Shown: one piece after another, positions 1-8,739 of the stretch | How the letters are laid out: every line of letters starts with the position of its first letter | How positions within the stretch are numbered: position 1 is the first letter of the stretch | Program-made: the position numbers and the translations under genes | The notes under the pieces: generated by a model | Seen by the model: only the letters and a program-made list of their open reading frames with translations | Database searches by the model: none | Told to the model about the DNA's origin: nothing | Assembly: GCA_009380005.1 (NCBI GenBank) | Contig: WHSQ01000015.1 | Span: 1-53,078, forward strand | Direction: 5' to 3' | DNA: 53,078 bases | Source of the DNA: Actinomycetota bacterium | GTDB lineage: Bacteria > Actinomycetota > CADDZG01 > WHSQ01

Positions 1-721
1 AGTAGAGCGACATCGCGAGTAGGCCCGGGATCAGAGCTAGCGCGATCAACGTCGGCGCCTCTCCCGCCTGTGCGATCACCGCGGGCCCGCTTCGAGCCGC
101 CAGGGCCAGAAGGAGCGCGGCCACCGGGAGGCCGACGGTGAAGCGGAGAGCGGCCTGTTCCAGGTGCGGGATCTTGAACGAGAGTTGCCGGCCCAGGACC
201 GTGCCCAGCCCCCACAGCACCGCCGCCGAGACCGACAGGCCGGCGGCCGCCACTTGCTCGACCCGGACGTCGAGCGGATCCGGGAACGAGAGGAGGTAGC
301 TCCCCGCCAGGGCCGGCACCGCGAACAAGGTGTACCGCGGCGTGAGGCGCTCGCCGAGCATGATGTGCGCGGCCAGCACCACGACGAGCGGTTGGAGCTT
401 CTGCAGCAAGAGCACGCTGGTGGCGTCACCCCGGGCGAACGCGGCCGTGAACAGCACCGTCGCCGCCACGGATGCGCCCGCCCCGACCAGGATCGCGGCG
501 ACCCATTCACGGAGCCCGAAGGCGCGCAGGTAACGGCGGGCTCGGATCAGGAAGGGCAAGCACGCGATCGTCAGGATCAGGTGCTCCCAGAACACGATCT
601 CGATCGCGGGAAGTTCCTGGGCGAGACCACGCCTCAGGATGAGGTCGCTGGCCCATAGCGAGGCGCCGAACGCCACCAGGAACGTTCCCCACCGGCCGCG
701 CTCGCGATCGGGTTGCTTCAT
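1..721 (-). CDS. EamA/DMT-family membrane transporter (3' end cut by window edge)
   Basis: The reading frame starts with ATG at 721 (protein begins MKQPDRERGRWGTF) and runs off the window edge after about 240 codons. It is strongly hydrophobic, with repeated membrane segments such as FLVAFGASLWASDLI and LILTIACLPFLI, and an internal duplication of roughly five-helix units typical of the drug/metabolite transporter (EamA) fold; the family is usually about 290-310 residues, so the last helices are missing here. Such proteins export or exchange small metabolites across the cytoplasmic membrane; the substrate cannot be read from sequence. It lies downstream of, and in the same direction as, the quinone oxidoreductase (157-bp gap), so co-transcription is possible. 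Confidence 0.85.
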   Translation of the reverse strand, partial: MKQPDRERGRWGTFLVAFGASLWASDLILRRGLAQELPAIEIVFWEHLILTIACLPFLIRARRYLRAFGLREWVAAILVGAGASVAATVLFTAAFARGDATSVLLLQKLQPLVVVLAAHIMLGERLTPRYTLFAVPALAGSYLLSFPDPLDVRVEQVAAAGLSVSAAVLWGLGTVLGRQLSFKIPHLEQAALRFTVGLPVAALLLALAARSGPAVIAQAGEAPTLIALALIPGLLAMSLY

Positions 722-878
722 GTGGCTCCTTTCCTGCGGTCCCTAGATGACTCGCCCGCCGTCGATCCCCAGGATCCCTCCGCGATGGGTCTCGCCGGGC
801 GATGCAGGGGACAAGGATGCACCAGATTCCTCGGGGGCCGTGCAAACGGCGACGGTGGCACGCGGACGTGACGTGCGC

Positions 879-1847
879 TCAGGGGATCAGGATCAGCTTG
901 CCCGTCGTCCGACGGCCCTGAAGGGCGCGGTGCGCTTCGGATGCCTGCTCGAGTGGGTAGCGCTGGTGCACGTGCACTCGAAGCTCCCCCGAGCCCACGA
1001 GACCCAGCACCTCCTGGCCGCGCCACAGCAGCTCCTCGCGGGACCGCGTGTAGTCGGCCAACTGCGGCCGGGTCATGTACAGGGACCCGCCTTGCTGGAG
1101 GCTCCGCGGGTCGACCGGAGCGACGGGGCCGCTCGCTTGCCCGAACAGCACCATATATCCACGGGGGGCGAGAACGCCGAGGCTGCGATCGAAGGTCGTC
1201 TTGCCGACGGACTCGTACACGACCCGTACTCCGGCGCCGTCCGTATGTTCTCGAACGGCCGCCGCGAAGTCTTCTTCGCTGTAGTCGACGACGCGTTCCG
1301 CTCCGGCGTCCCGTGCCCGTTCGGCCTTCTCGGGCGTTGAAACGGTGCCGATCACCCGGAGCCCGCTTCGCCTCGCGAGCTGCGTGAGCAGCAGCCCCAC
1401 CCCACCCGCGGCTGCGTGCACCAGGCACCAGTCACCTTCCACGACCGGGCAGACCGAGTGGACGAGGTAGTGGGCGGTCATCCCTTGCAGCAAGACCGCG
1501 GCGGCGCTCTCGTCGTCGACCGGGTCGGGCACGGGGACCAGCCGGTTCGCGCGGACCGCGATGTGCTCACCGTAGGCCCCCGGTACGCCGGCGAAGGCGA
1601 CGCGATCGCCGACCGACACCTCGCCGACGCCCGCACCGATCGATTCGACGACGCCCGCGCCCTCCGTCCCCGGCGTGAAGGGGAGCGAGACCGGATAGGC
1701 GCCGGACCGTTGGTTCACGTCGATGAAATTGACGCCTGCCGCATGCAGCCGGACCAGGGCCTCGCCGTCCCCGGCCGTGGGAGCGACGACGTCCTCCACG
1801 GCCAGCACTTCGGGCCCGCCTGCCTCGTTCACCCGGATCTGCCTCAC
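879..1847 (-). CDS. zinc-independent NADPH:quinone oxidoreductase (MDR superfamily)
   Basis: A 322-residue protein, the usual length for quinone oxidoreductases of the medium-chain dehydrogenase/reductase superfamily. The N-terminal catalytic domain has the QOR hallmark GVNFIDVNQRSGAYP and GTEGAGVV. The central Rossmann domain carries the nucleotide motif AAAGGVGLLLTQLA (about residues 145-160). The Cys/His zinc ligands of alcohol dehydrogenases are absent. It would reduce quinones or alpha,beta-unsaturated carbonyls with NADPH in the cytosol. The start ATG has AGGGAGGAGG just upstream. It is divergent from the ECF transporter and shares an AT-rich intergenic element with it; a GC hairpin (1870-1887, CGAA loop) lies in its leader. 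Confidence 0.9.
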   Translation of the reverse strand: MRQIRVNEAGGPEVLAVEDVVAPTAGDGEALVRLHAAGVNFIDVNQRSGAYPVSLPFTPGTEGAGVVESIGAGVGEVSVGDRVAFAGVPGAYGEHIAVRANRLVPVPDPVDDESAAAVLLQGMTAHYLVHSVCPVVEGDWCLVHAAAGGVGLLLTQLARRSGLRVIGTVSTPEKAERARDAGAERVVDYSEEDFAAAVREHTDGAGVRVVYESVGKTTFDRSLGVLAPRGYMVLFGQASGPVAPVDPRSLQQGGSLYMTRPQLADYTRSREELLWRGQEVLGLVGSGELRVHVHQRYPLEQASEAHRALQGRRTTGKLILIP

Positions 1848-1913
1848 GTGGGCCTCCTCCCTGCGGCCGCCGGGGGCGAACCCCCGGTCTCGCCCCTTGC
1901 TCTCTCGGAAGGG

Positions 1914-1930
1914 TTATATACAATATTTTC
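1914..1930. promoter_or_regulatory. AT-rich operator/promoter-like element (site a)
   Basis: TTATATACAATATTTTC stands out in a GC-rich intergenic region between the divergent quinone oxidoreductase (start 67 bp away) and ECF S component (start 79 bp away). On the opposite strand it reads AATATTGTATATAAC. It resembles six other AT-rich elements of the island and could be a -10 region, a GntR/FCD operator, or both. Confidence 0.45.
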
Positions 1931-2008
1931 TTCACGGGCACGGAAGTGCGCACCGATCGGGCCGGGGGGTCCACGCGATCGCCCGGACCGGGTTAAGGGG
2001 GTGGGTGT

Positions 2009-2665
2009 TTGGCTACAGCGGCAAGTGCACCTAGGGCGGCATCCGCGGGCCGCTACGACTGGCGGGAAGAGTGGCGCTTCGACACCCTGGACATCGTGGT
2101 GGCGACGGTGCTCGGTGGGGTCGAGGCAGCCATCGAGATCCTCGGGGCTCTCGGCTTCCTCGAGAGAACCGTGTGGGCGTCGGGAGCCATCGGCTTCGCG
2201 ATCTACGCCTTCTATAACGGCACCACCTGGATCCTGTTCTACGCTGGCGCCTATCTTCGCAAGCGAGCAGGCATCATCCTCTTGGCGGCGGGGATCACCT
2301 CGTTGATCAGGTGGTTCTTCGGAGACCCGGATGGCCCGGTACTGCTGTTCTATGGGTTGTTCCCGGCGTTCTTCGGGGTAGTGGCATTCAGCGTAATGAA
2401 ATGGAAGGGCATGTGGGCGCTATTCGCTATCTCTTGTGCGTTCACGGCCGGCGCCAACCAGGTCGCTACCTTCGTCGGGCAGGGCGGCTTTGCTCTGTCG
2501 GACGGAGCCATGTGGGGCATCGTCTCCATCCTCATCGGATTCGGGGGTGGACTTCTTTGGGGTCCCCTCGGGAGGTGGCTGGGTACCGCGCTCGAGAAGG
2601 CCGGTGTTCCGACCGTCGACGAGCCTCCAGGCTTGACGGGAGGAAAAGCGGAAACTTACGCCTGA
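2009..2665 (+). CDS. ECF transporter substrate-binding (S) component, YkoE-like
   Basis: A 218-residue polytopic membrane protein with about five or six hydrophobic segments. The stretch GDPDGPVLLFYGLFPAFFG followed by KWKGMWALFAIS resembles the YkoE family (B. subtilis YkoE has GNPSGPMVIVIG then TRWKAYSLPVLM), the S component of YkoEDC importers associated with the thiamine precursor hydroxymethylpyrimidine. I infer the family by recalled similarity; the ligand is not certain. TTG at 2009 is chosen because AAGGGGG lies 7 bases upstream. It is first in the order S - double ATPase - T, the YkoEDC arrangement. The 160-bp leader has no recognisable TPP riboswitch. Confidence 0.75.
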   Translation: MATAASAPRAASAGRYDWREEWRFDTLDIVVATVLGGVEAAIEILGALGFLERTVWASGAIGFAIYAFYNGTTWILFYAGAYLRKRAGIILLAAGITSLIRWFFGDPDGPVLLFYGLFPAFFGVVAFSVMKWKGMWALFAISCAFTAGANQVATFVGQGGFALSDGAMWGIVSILIGFGGGLLWGPLGRWLGTALEKAGVPTVDEPPGLTGGKAETYA

Positions 2666-2686
2666 TACAGGCGTGCCAAGCGATGG

Positions 2687-2719
2687 AGGGGTGAGGATCG
2701 CATGAGTGACCTCGCCCCT
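2687..2719 (+). other. intergenic hairpin between ECF S and ATPase genes
   Basis: AGGGGTGAGG and CCTCGCCCCT form a 10-bp stem with one G-U pair and a 13-base loop. It lies between ecf S and the ATPase gene, so it may stabilise the upstream message or set relative expression. There is no U tract, so full termination is unlikely. Confidence 0.4.
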
Positions 2720-2749
2720 TCATCATCTCGTCGACCGTAGGAAGATCCG

Positions 2750-4582
2750 ATGCGCGAACCTGCTCTCGTAGTCGAGGATTACAGCTTCTGGTTCAAGGCC
2801 CCCGGGGGCAAGCGCATCCTGGCGTTGGACGACGTCTCTTTCTCCATCGCCGAGGGCGACTTCGTTCTCATACTGGGACCGAGCGGGTCGGGCAAGAGCA
2901 CCCTCGCATTGAACCTCGTCGGGGTCTATCCGGACTTCTACGGCGGCTACAACCAGGGGCGCATCCTCGTCAATCATGCCGAGAAGGGCTTGGTGAACCG
3001 CCGCGATCTCGACCGGGGGCAGCGTTTCAAAACGGTCAACATGCTGTTCCAGAACCCCGAGGACCAGATCGTGACCCTCTCGGTCGAAGAAGAGATCGGT
3101 TTCGCGCTGGAGAACTATCTCGTTCCCGCCGAAGAGATAGGGCCTCTCATCGATCATGCCCTGGACCTCGTAGGACTACGCGGGTTCCGCGATCGCTCCA
3201 CCTTGAAGTTGTCGGGCGGCGAGAAGCAGAGGGTCGCCCTGGCGGCCATGCTCGCGATGGAGCCGCGGATCCTGATCCTCGACGAACCGACGTCGAATCT
3301 GGATCCGGTCGGCACCCACGAGGTGCTGGAAGCGATCGAAGATGTTCGCGATCGCGTAGAGATCACGATGATGATCGTGGAGCACGAGGTCGACGAGGTC
3401 TTCCATGAGGTTGACAAGGTGCTGTGTGTCGACGGTCACAAGGTCGAAGGACCGATGGCTCCGCGGGAGTTCATGGATACCCGCGGCCTCCAGGTGAGAG
3501 ATGAGATGGGCTTGTGGATCCCCCAAGCATCGGAGGTCGGGCTCGAGCTTCGAGAGCGGGGCATCCACCTTGCCGGACCTCCGCTCGACGGCGAGGAGCT
3601 GGTGGCCGCGGTCCGGGTGCACCGCGGGGCCGGATCGCTTCCCTTGGAGGCTCCCTCCATGTCGGTTAGACCGACTCCGTCGGGCCTGCCGGATCCGTCG
3701 ACTCCGTTGACGTCGGTGGGGTCGAATGGAGAGCTCAAACAGCCGGGCGACGTCGTGATCCAGGTGAGAGACCTGAGTTTCTCCTATCCGACGAAGGACG
3801 ACGTGATCAGGTCGCTGAGCCTGGACATCAGGAAGGGCGAGCTGCTCGCGATCGTGGGTCAGAACGGCTCGGGGAAGTCGACCCTCGCCGCCAACATCAA
3901 CGGGATCCTCGAGCCGACCTCGGGCGAGGTACTCGTGCATGGGAAGGCGACGACCGACTACAAGTTCGCAGAGTTGGCGAAGCGCGTCGCTTACATCTTC
4001 CAGGTCCCGGAGAAGCAATTCGTGAGGAACGTGGTCTACGACGAGATGGCTCACGGGCTGAAGGCCCTGGGGATGGCGAAGGACCAACTCGATGCCCGGG
4101 TACAGGAGGTGCTGGAGAGCGTTCATCTCGAGGATCGCAAGGAGATCAGTCCCTACCTCCTGAGCCACGGTCAGAAACGGCGCCTATCGGTCGCGTGCAT
4201 GGTCATCTCCGAACCCGATGTCGTGATCCTGGATGAGCCGACCTTCGGTCAAGATTGGCTGCACGCGATGCGCTTGATGGACTATCTGAGAACGCTGGCC
4301 GACAAGGGAGCCGCCGTCACGTTCATCACGCACGACATGCGGCTCGTTGCCCAATACGCCGATCGGTGTGTCGCGATGGCCGGTGGCCACATCCTGTTCG
4401 ACGGCACTCCCCTGGATCTCTTCTCGCAGGAAGAGATCCTCGAGGAGGCGAACTTGAAGCCGCCTCCCGTCTTCCGGTTCTCCCGCGAGCTGCTCGGCGA
4501 AGCTCGGATCCACACACGACAAGTGATCGAAGAGATGGAGGTGAGTCTTGAGAGACCTGGATCTGTCGTTCAGGAAAGGTGA
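2750..4582 (+). CDS. ECF transporter double ATPase (YkoD-like, two ABC domains)
   Basis: A 610-residue protein holding two ABC ATPase domains, as in YkoD/EcfA fusions. Domain 1 (about 5-240) has Walker A GPSGSGKST, signature LSGGEKQRVALAAM and Walker B ILILDEPTSNLDP. A proline/serine-rich linker of about 80 residues follows. Domain 2 (about 335-570) has Walker A GQNGSGKST, a degenerate signature LSHGQKRRLSV and Walker B VVILDEPTFGQDW. It energises uptake through the adjacent S and T membrane proteins. The asymmetric second signature is common in this family. The 3' end overlaps the T-component gene by 35 bp, implying translational coupling. Confidence 0.92.
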   Translation: MREPALVVEDYSFWFKAPGGKRILALDDVSFSIAEGDFVLILGPSGSGKSTLALNLVGVYPDFYGGYNQGRILVNHAEKGLVNRRDLDRGQRFKTVNMLFQNPEDQIVTLSVEEEIGFALENYLVPAEEIGPLIDHALDLVGLRGFRDRSTLKLSGGEKQRVALAAMLAMEPRILILDEPTSNLDPVGTHEVLEAIEDVRDRVEITMMIVEHEVDEVFHEVDKVLCVDGHKVEGPMAPREFMDTRGLQVRDEMGLWIPQASEVGLELRERGIHLAGPPLDGEELVAAVRVHRGAGSLPLEAPSMSVRPTPSGLPDPSTPLTSVGSNGELKQPGDVVIQVRDLSFSYPTKDDVIRSLSLDIRKGELLAIVGQNGSGKSTLAANINGILEPTSGEVLVHGKATTDYKFAELAKRVAYIFQVPEKQFVRNVVYDEMAHGLKALGMAKDQLDARVQEVLESVHLEDRKEISPYLLSHGQKRRLSVACMVISEPDVVILDEPTFGQDWLHAMRLMDYLRTLADKGAAVTFITHDMRLVAQYADRCVAMAGGHILFDGTPLDLFSQEEILEEANLKPPPVFRFSRELLGEARIHTRQVIEEMEVSLERPGSVVQER

Positions 4583-5375
4583 TTCCGCGTTCCATCGGAT
4601 GGATCCTTTCTCTAAGACCCTCTTCATACTGGGCATCTCTCTGGCTGCGATCTTCAACTCCAGCCTGTACGTGGGCGTCGGGATCTTCGTGTTCGCTTTC
4701 ACCTGCGCCGCATTCTTCAGCGGGGTGCCGCTGAAGACGTATTGGTCCTTCGGCAAGGTCATCATCCCGTTCATACTGATCCTCTCGACAGTGTTCCCCT
4801 TCTTCTACGGGGGCCAGCTGAGCGTCGGTTCGGACGAGATCGCCATCCGCACTCCGATCAAGGACCTCTCGTGGGCGGCTCTAGGCTTCGGTGCTCTCCT
4901 CGGACTCAGGTTCCTGGCGATCGGCATCGCCGGCCTTACGTATGCGTTCACGACACACCCGACGGATATGGTCCAGAACTTCGCTCGCAAGGGACTGGAT
5001 TACAGGCTGGTGCACGCGCCGGTCCTGGGACTCGTCCTCTTCCCATCGTTCATCCAACTCGGCAAGGAGATATCGACCACGCAGAGGATCCGCGACCTGG
5101 GCCAGGAGCGGAATCCGCTGAGTCGCAAATGGATCCGGATCAAACATCTCGCGTTCAGCATGCTCGTGCTCGGGCTGAGACGCGGGGAGACGCAGGCGAT
5201 GGCCCTGGACATCCGTGGCTATGGCGCCCACAAGAAGCGCACCTTCATGCGCCCCATGCCGTCCACGCGCGCCGGTCGGATCTTCGGGTGGACCGTGTTC
5301 GTGTTGGCGGCCGGGTATCTCATGTTCCAGATCGGCAACCTGGCCGGTCACATGCAATGGGACATGAAGCTGTAG
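4548..5375 (+). CDS. ecfT: ECF transporter transmembrane (T) component
   Basis: A 275-residue membrane protein of the CbiQ/EcfT family. The N terminus (RKGDSAFHRMDPFSKTLFILG) matches the usual EcfT opening, and the later cytoplasmic region contains the A-R-G type coupling motifs (QNFARKGLDYR, and LRRGETQAMALDIRGYGA). It links the S component to the two ATPase domains in the membrane. TTG at 4548 is chosen because the family's N-terminal motif begins right after it and GGAGGTGAG lies just upstream, inside the ATPase gene. It is the last gene of the three-gene ECF operon and converges on the 2-hydroxyacid dehydrogenase gene with an 18-bp gap. Confidence 0.92.
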   Translation: MRDLDLSFRKGDSAFHRMDPFSKTLFILGISLAAIFNSSLYVGVGIFVFAFTCAAFFSGVPLKTYWSFGKVIIPFILILSTVFPFFYGGQLSVGSDEIAIRTPIKDLSWAALGFGALLGLRFLAIGIAGLTYAFTTHPTDMVQNFARKGLDYRLVHAPVLGLVLFPSFIQLGKEISTTQRIRDLGQERNPLSRKWIRIKHLAFSMLVLGLRRGETQAMALDIRGYGAHKKRTFMRPMPSTRAGRIFGWTVFVLAAGYLMFQIGNLAGHMQWDMKL

Positions 5376-5393
5376 CGATACTTTCGTGCCGGC

Positions 5394-6341
5394 TCAGTTG
5401 ACCCGGTAGTTGGGCTGCTCCCCTCGCAGCACCGCCACGACGTTGTTCGCGGCTTTGGTCTGAGACTCGGTGATGGCCTCGTCCGAGTAGAACGCCGAGT
5501 GGGGCGTGACGACGAGGTTCGCGATCCCGCCGAAGGCCGCGGCGTCCGGCGGCTCCGAAGGGAACACGTCGAGGCCGGCGCCGCCCAGGCGTCCCTCCCG
5601 CAGCGCCGCCACCACCGCATCGACGTCCACGATGGGCCCGCGCGAGGTGTTGAGCACGATGGCCCCCGGTCGCATCTTCTCGATTGCCTCGGCTCCGATC
5701 AAGCCGCGCGTCTCGGGCAGGAGCGGTACGTGGACCGAGACGATGTCGGCGGCCCCCAGCAGCTCGTCCAGCGATCCGGCGCGAGCGGCGCCTAGGGCCC
5801 GAAGGACGTCATCCTTGACGTAGGGGTCGAAGGCCAGGACCTCCAGCCCCAACGGTCGCGCCCGGGCGGCGACGCCGCGCGCGATGTTCCCGAAACCGAC
5901 GAGCCCGAGGGTCTGACCGCGCAGACGGTGAACGGGACGCACGGGGTCGATCCCCCAGCCCCCACCCATCACGTGGGCATGACCGATCACAACCTTGCGG
6001 GCAACCGCCAGTAGGAGCGTGAGCGTGTGGTCGGCCACCTCATCGACGCAATAGTCCGGGACGTTGGTGACGACCACGCCTCGCTCCCGCGCCGCTTCCA
6101 GATCGACGTTGTCCACGCCGATGCCGTAGCGGGCGATGATCTTGACCTTCTCGAGGTGGCCGAGGGTTTCCCCGTCGATGGGGGAGTACGTGTTCAACAA
6201 GGCATCGGCATCGCGCGCGTTGGCGCGTATCGACTCCGGTGATGGATCGTCGAGCACCACGAGCTCGGCCCCGATCTTGCCGAGGATCTCGACTTCCGTG
6301 TCGATGGTCGGGAAGACCTGGTCGGTCAGGACGACCTTCAT
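5394..6341 (-). CDS. D-isomer-specific 2-hydroxyacid dehydrogenase
   Basis: A 315-residue NAD-dependent dehydrogenase of the phosphoglycerate/CtBP-like group. Visible features are the nucleotide motif LVGFGNIARGVA, the substrate-binding arginine in LNTSRGPIVD, and the catalytic Glu/His region ending VTPHSAFYSDEAITE. It interconverts a 2-oxoacid and a D-2-hydroxyacid. A longer frame begins at 6386, but ATG 6341 has AAGGGAG upstream and the protein there begins at the conserved beta strand MKVVLTD. The start overlaps the amidohydrolase stop (ATGA), so it is the last gene of a seven-gene minus-strand operon headed by the GntR gene at 12931. Confidence 0.92.
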   Translation of the reverse strand: MKVVLTDQVFPTIDTEVEILGKIGAELVVLDDPSPESIRANARDADALLNTYSPIDGETLGHLEKVKIIARYGIGVDNVDLEAARERGVVVTNVPDYCVDEVADHTLTLLLAVARKVVIGHAHVMGGGWGIDPVRPVHRLRGQTLGLVGFGNIARGVAARARPLGLEVLAFDPYVKDDVLRALGAARAGSLDELLGAADIVSVHVPLLPETRGLIGAEAIEKMRPGAIVLNTSRGPIVDVDAVVAALREGRLGGAGLDVFPSEPPDAAAFGGIANLVVTPHSAFYSDEAITESQTKAANNVVAVLRGEQPNYRVN

Positions 6342-7705
6342 GAGCGACTCCCTTCGTAACCGGGTCCGGGCAGGAAGACGCCCCAACCAGGATCGACGAT
6401 CGCAGCGCCATCCTCCGCGACCAAACGACCCCGCACGTACGTCCGCGTCACCCGCCCGCGAACCTTGCGTCCTGCGAACGGCGTCCAGCCGACCTTCGCT
6501 ACGACGTCGTCGTCTCGGATCGTCCTCTCGGCTCCCAGATCGACGAGCGCGATGTCTGCGTCCGCGCCCACGCCCAGATGCCCCTTGCGCGGGTAGAGGC
6601 CGTAGGCCTTCGCGGGGGACTCGCTTCGAGCCGCGACGAGCCGTTCGAGGCTCAGCTTGCCTTCCGATACACCCGTCAACATCATCGAGAGGTTCGTCTC
6701 CACCCCGGGCACTCCGAAGGGCGCCGCCCAGATGTCGTCACGACCCACTTCTTTCTGTTCGCGCGTCGAGGGCGCGTGGTCGGCACACACCATGTCGATG
6801 TCTCCCGCCTCGAGCCGCTCCCACATGCCGTCGCGATCGGCCGCGGTGCGGGCGGGCGGAGTGAACTTGTGGAACGGCCCCCATTCGTCGATCTCGTCTT
6901 CGGTGAGGTGGAAGTACTGGGGGCAGCTCTCGACCATCAGCCGGGCGCCGAGCGAACGCTCTCTCCCAACGAGATCGCACACATGGGGATGACTGGCGTG
7001 AGCGATGATGACGCGGCAGCCGGATAGGCGCGCCAGGAGTGCGACCGTGTTCACGGCGACCTGCTCGGCTTCCTTGCTGCGCCATTCGGGGATCACCCGC
7101 GGGTCCTTCCGGCCGGCCGCTTTCAGCCGCTCCTCGTTCTCGGCCGTCACGAACTCGTCCTCGGCGTGGATCAAGCACAGCCCGTCGAAGGCGGCGACCT
7201 CGCGGAAGAGGGTCAACATCCGTCCGGGGAGCACGGCGGGGACCCCATGTAGGTTGCAGGTGAAGACCTTGAAGACGGCCGCTCCGGCTTTCCACATCGG
7301 CAGGAGCTCCTCGACGTTGTCGGGATGACCTCCACCGAACAGCGCGAAGTCGATGCGGGAACGCGTCGACAGGTATGCCGCCTTCTCTGTCAGCACGGTG
7401 GCGTCCAGGACGAAGGGCAGGCTGCGGTGATGTTCCACGATGGTGGTCACCCCGCCGACGGCGGCCGCGGCGGTGCCCGTCGGGAAGTCCTCTTTCTCGG
7501 TCAGGCCCGGGTCCATCATGTGGACGTGGGGATCGACGCCGCCGGGAAGAACCGCCAGACCCGATGCTTCCACGATCTCGGCCGCGTCTCCCGTACCGCT
7601 CGGAACACGTGCCGCGATCCTGCCGTCCTCGATCACGAGATCGCATCGTTCCCGACCGGCCGGCGAGACGACCTCGCCGTCGCGGATAACGAGGTCTGCG
7701 CTCAC
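6338..7705 (-). CDS. cyclic amidohydrolase (dihydroorotase/allantoinase/dihydropyrimidinase-like)
   Basis: A 455-residue amidohydrolase-superfamily enzyme. The metal site is complete by eye: DPHVHMMDPG (HxH), a candidate carboxylated lysine in VFKVFTCN, histidines in LIHAED and IIAHASHPH, and the aspartate in VCADHAPST. The beta-barrel and TIM-barrel order, including the C-terminal GADADIALVDL segment, fits allantoinase, dihydropyrimidinase and class I dihydroorotase relatives. It should hydrolyse a cyclic amide or ureide. It is probably not the biosynthetic dihydroorotase, because no pyrimidine biosynthesis gene is nearby. Start GTG 7705 overlaps the preceding stop (GTGA). Confidence 0.88.
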   Translation of the reverse strand: MSADLVIRDGEVVSPAGRERCDLVIEDGRIAARVPSGTGDAAEIVEASGLAVLPGGVDPHVHMMDPGLTEKEDFPTGTAAAAVGGVTTIVEHHRSLPFVLDATVLTEKAAYLSTRSRIDFALFGGGHPDNVEELLPMWKAGAAVFKVFTCNLHGVPAVLPGRMLTLFREVAAFDGLCLIHAEDEFVTAENEERLKAAGRKDPRVIPEWRSKEAEQVAVNTVALLARLSGCRVIIAHASHPHVCDLVGRERSLGARLMVESCPQYFHLTEDEIDEWGPFHKFTPPARTAADRDGMWERLEAGDIDMVCADHAPSTREQKEVGRDDIWAAPFGVPGVETNLSMMLTGVSEGKLSLERLVAARSESPAKAYGLYPRKGHLGVGADADIALVDLGAERTIRDDDVVAKVGWTPFAGRKVRGRVTRTYVRGRLVAEDGAAIVDPGWGVFLPGPGYEGSRS

Positions 7706-8739
7706 GAGACGCCCGCCACGTCCAAGACCGAACGTCCCACGACCTTCCCGGCCTCCAGATCGGACATCACCTGGTTCGCGTCTTCCAAGGGACGCACGGC
7801 ATCGATCACCATCTGAACCTTCCCGTCCGCGACCAGGCGGATCGCGCGCTGGAGTTCGTCCATCAGGACGTAGCGGGATCCGACGAGCTCGACCTCTTCC
7901 AGCACGAAACGCGTGGAGGGCAACCGGAAATCAGAGGTGAGCGAGTAGCCCACGGCCACTATGCGTCCTCCGGCGCGGACCATCTCCTCGCTCTGGGCGA
8001 TCGTCGCTTCCTGCCCGACGCAGTCGACGACCAGATCCACGCCCTCACCATCCGTAGCCGACATCAGCCTCTCCACCACGTCCGGCTCCCGGTTGTCCCA
8101 TACGTCGAGCCCCAGTTCTCGGCCGGCCTCCAGGGATGCATCGGAGACATCCATGCCCACCACGCGAGCGCCGGCGGCCCGCGCCACCTGGAGCGCGTGG
8201 ATGCCCACGCCTCCCAATCCGACGACGGCGACGCGCGTGCCGGGCACGGCCTTCCCCTGTCCGATGACCGCTCGATAGCCCGTTCCGAGCGCGCAGGTCA
8301 TCGAGGCTGCGTGGACCGGATCGATGTTGTCCGGGACCTCGCTCAGACGGTCGAGCGGAACCACGATGCGCTCGCGGAAGCCGCCCCAGTTCTTGAACCC
8401 CAGCCACGCCCGGGGCGACAGACAGAGGTTCTCCTGTCCCGCCTTGCAGCGAGAGCACACCCGGCACGGCCAGACGTGGTAGCAGACGACCACGGTGCCT
8501 TCCTCGAGCGCCCCCGGCGGATCCGTCCGGACCACGCGTCCGCAGATCTCGTGCCCGCAGACATGGGGGAGCGGCAACTCGCCGCTATAGGGCATCTTGC
8601 CGCGAGCGGTCTTGACGTCCGAGAAGCAGACGCCGCAGGTGAGGACCTCGAGCAGGGCGGAACCGTACTGCAGCTGCGGTTCGTCGACGTCCATCGGCTG
8701 CAGCGGCTCGCCGTACGCGGTGACGGCCATCGCCCTCAC
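7702..8739 (-). CDS. zinc-dependent alcohol dehydrogenase (MDR family)
   Basis: A 345-residue zinc alcohol dehydrogenase. It has the catalytic-zinc motif CGVCFSD, the HVCGHEICG segment, a structural-zinc cysteine cluster (CRVCSRCKAGQENLC) and the Rossmann motif VVGLGGVGIHALQVA. It oxidises an alcohol or reduces an aldehyde or ketone with NAD(P). The annotated GTG start overlaps the stop of the upstream paralogue; ATG at 8730 is an alternative nine bases in. Two different zinc alcohol dehydrogenases in a row suggest two successive oxidations or two stereoisomers of one substrate. Confidence 0.9.
   Translation of the reverse strand: MRAMAVTAYGEPLQPMDVDEPQLQYGSALLEVLTCGVCFSDVKTARGKMPYSGELPLPHVCGHEICGRVVRTDPPGALEEGTVVVCYHVWPCRVCSRCKAGQENLCLSPRAWLGFKNWGGFRERIVVPLDRLSEVPDNIDPVHAASMTCALGTGYRAVIGQGKAVPGTRVAVVGLGGVGIHALQVARAAGARVVGMDVSDASLEAGRELGLDVWDNREPDVVERLMSATDGEGVDLVVDCVGQEATIAQSEEMVRAGGRIVAVGYSLTSDFRLPSTRFVLEEVELVGSRYVLMDELQRAIRLVADGKVQMVIDAVRPLEDANQVMSDLEAGKVVGRSVLDVAGVS

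Noticed and set aside
1848-2008. TPP riboswitch before the ECF operon
   Set aside because: The leader is short and I could not find the conserved CTGAGA and ACCTGA-type elements.
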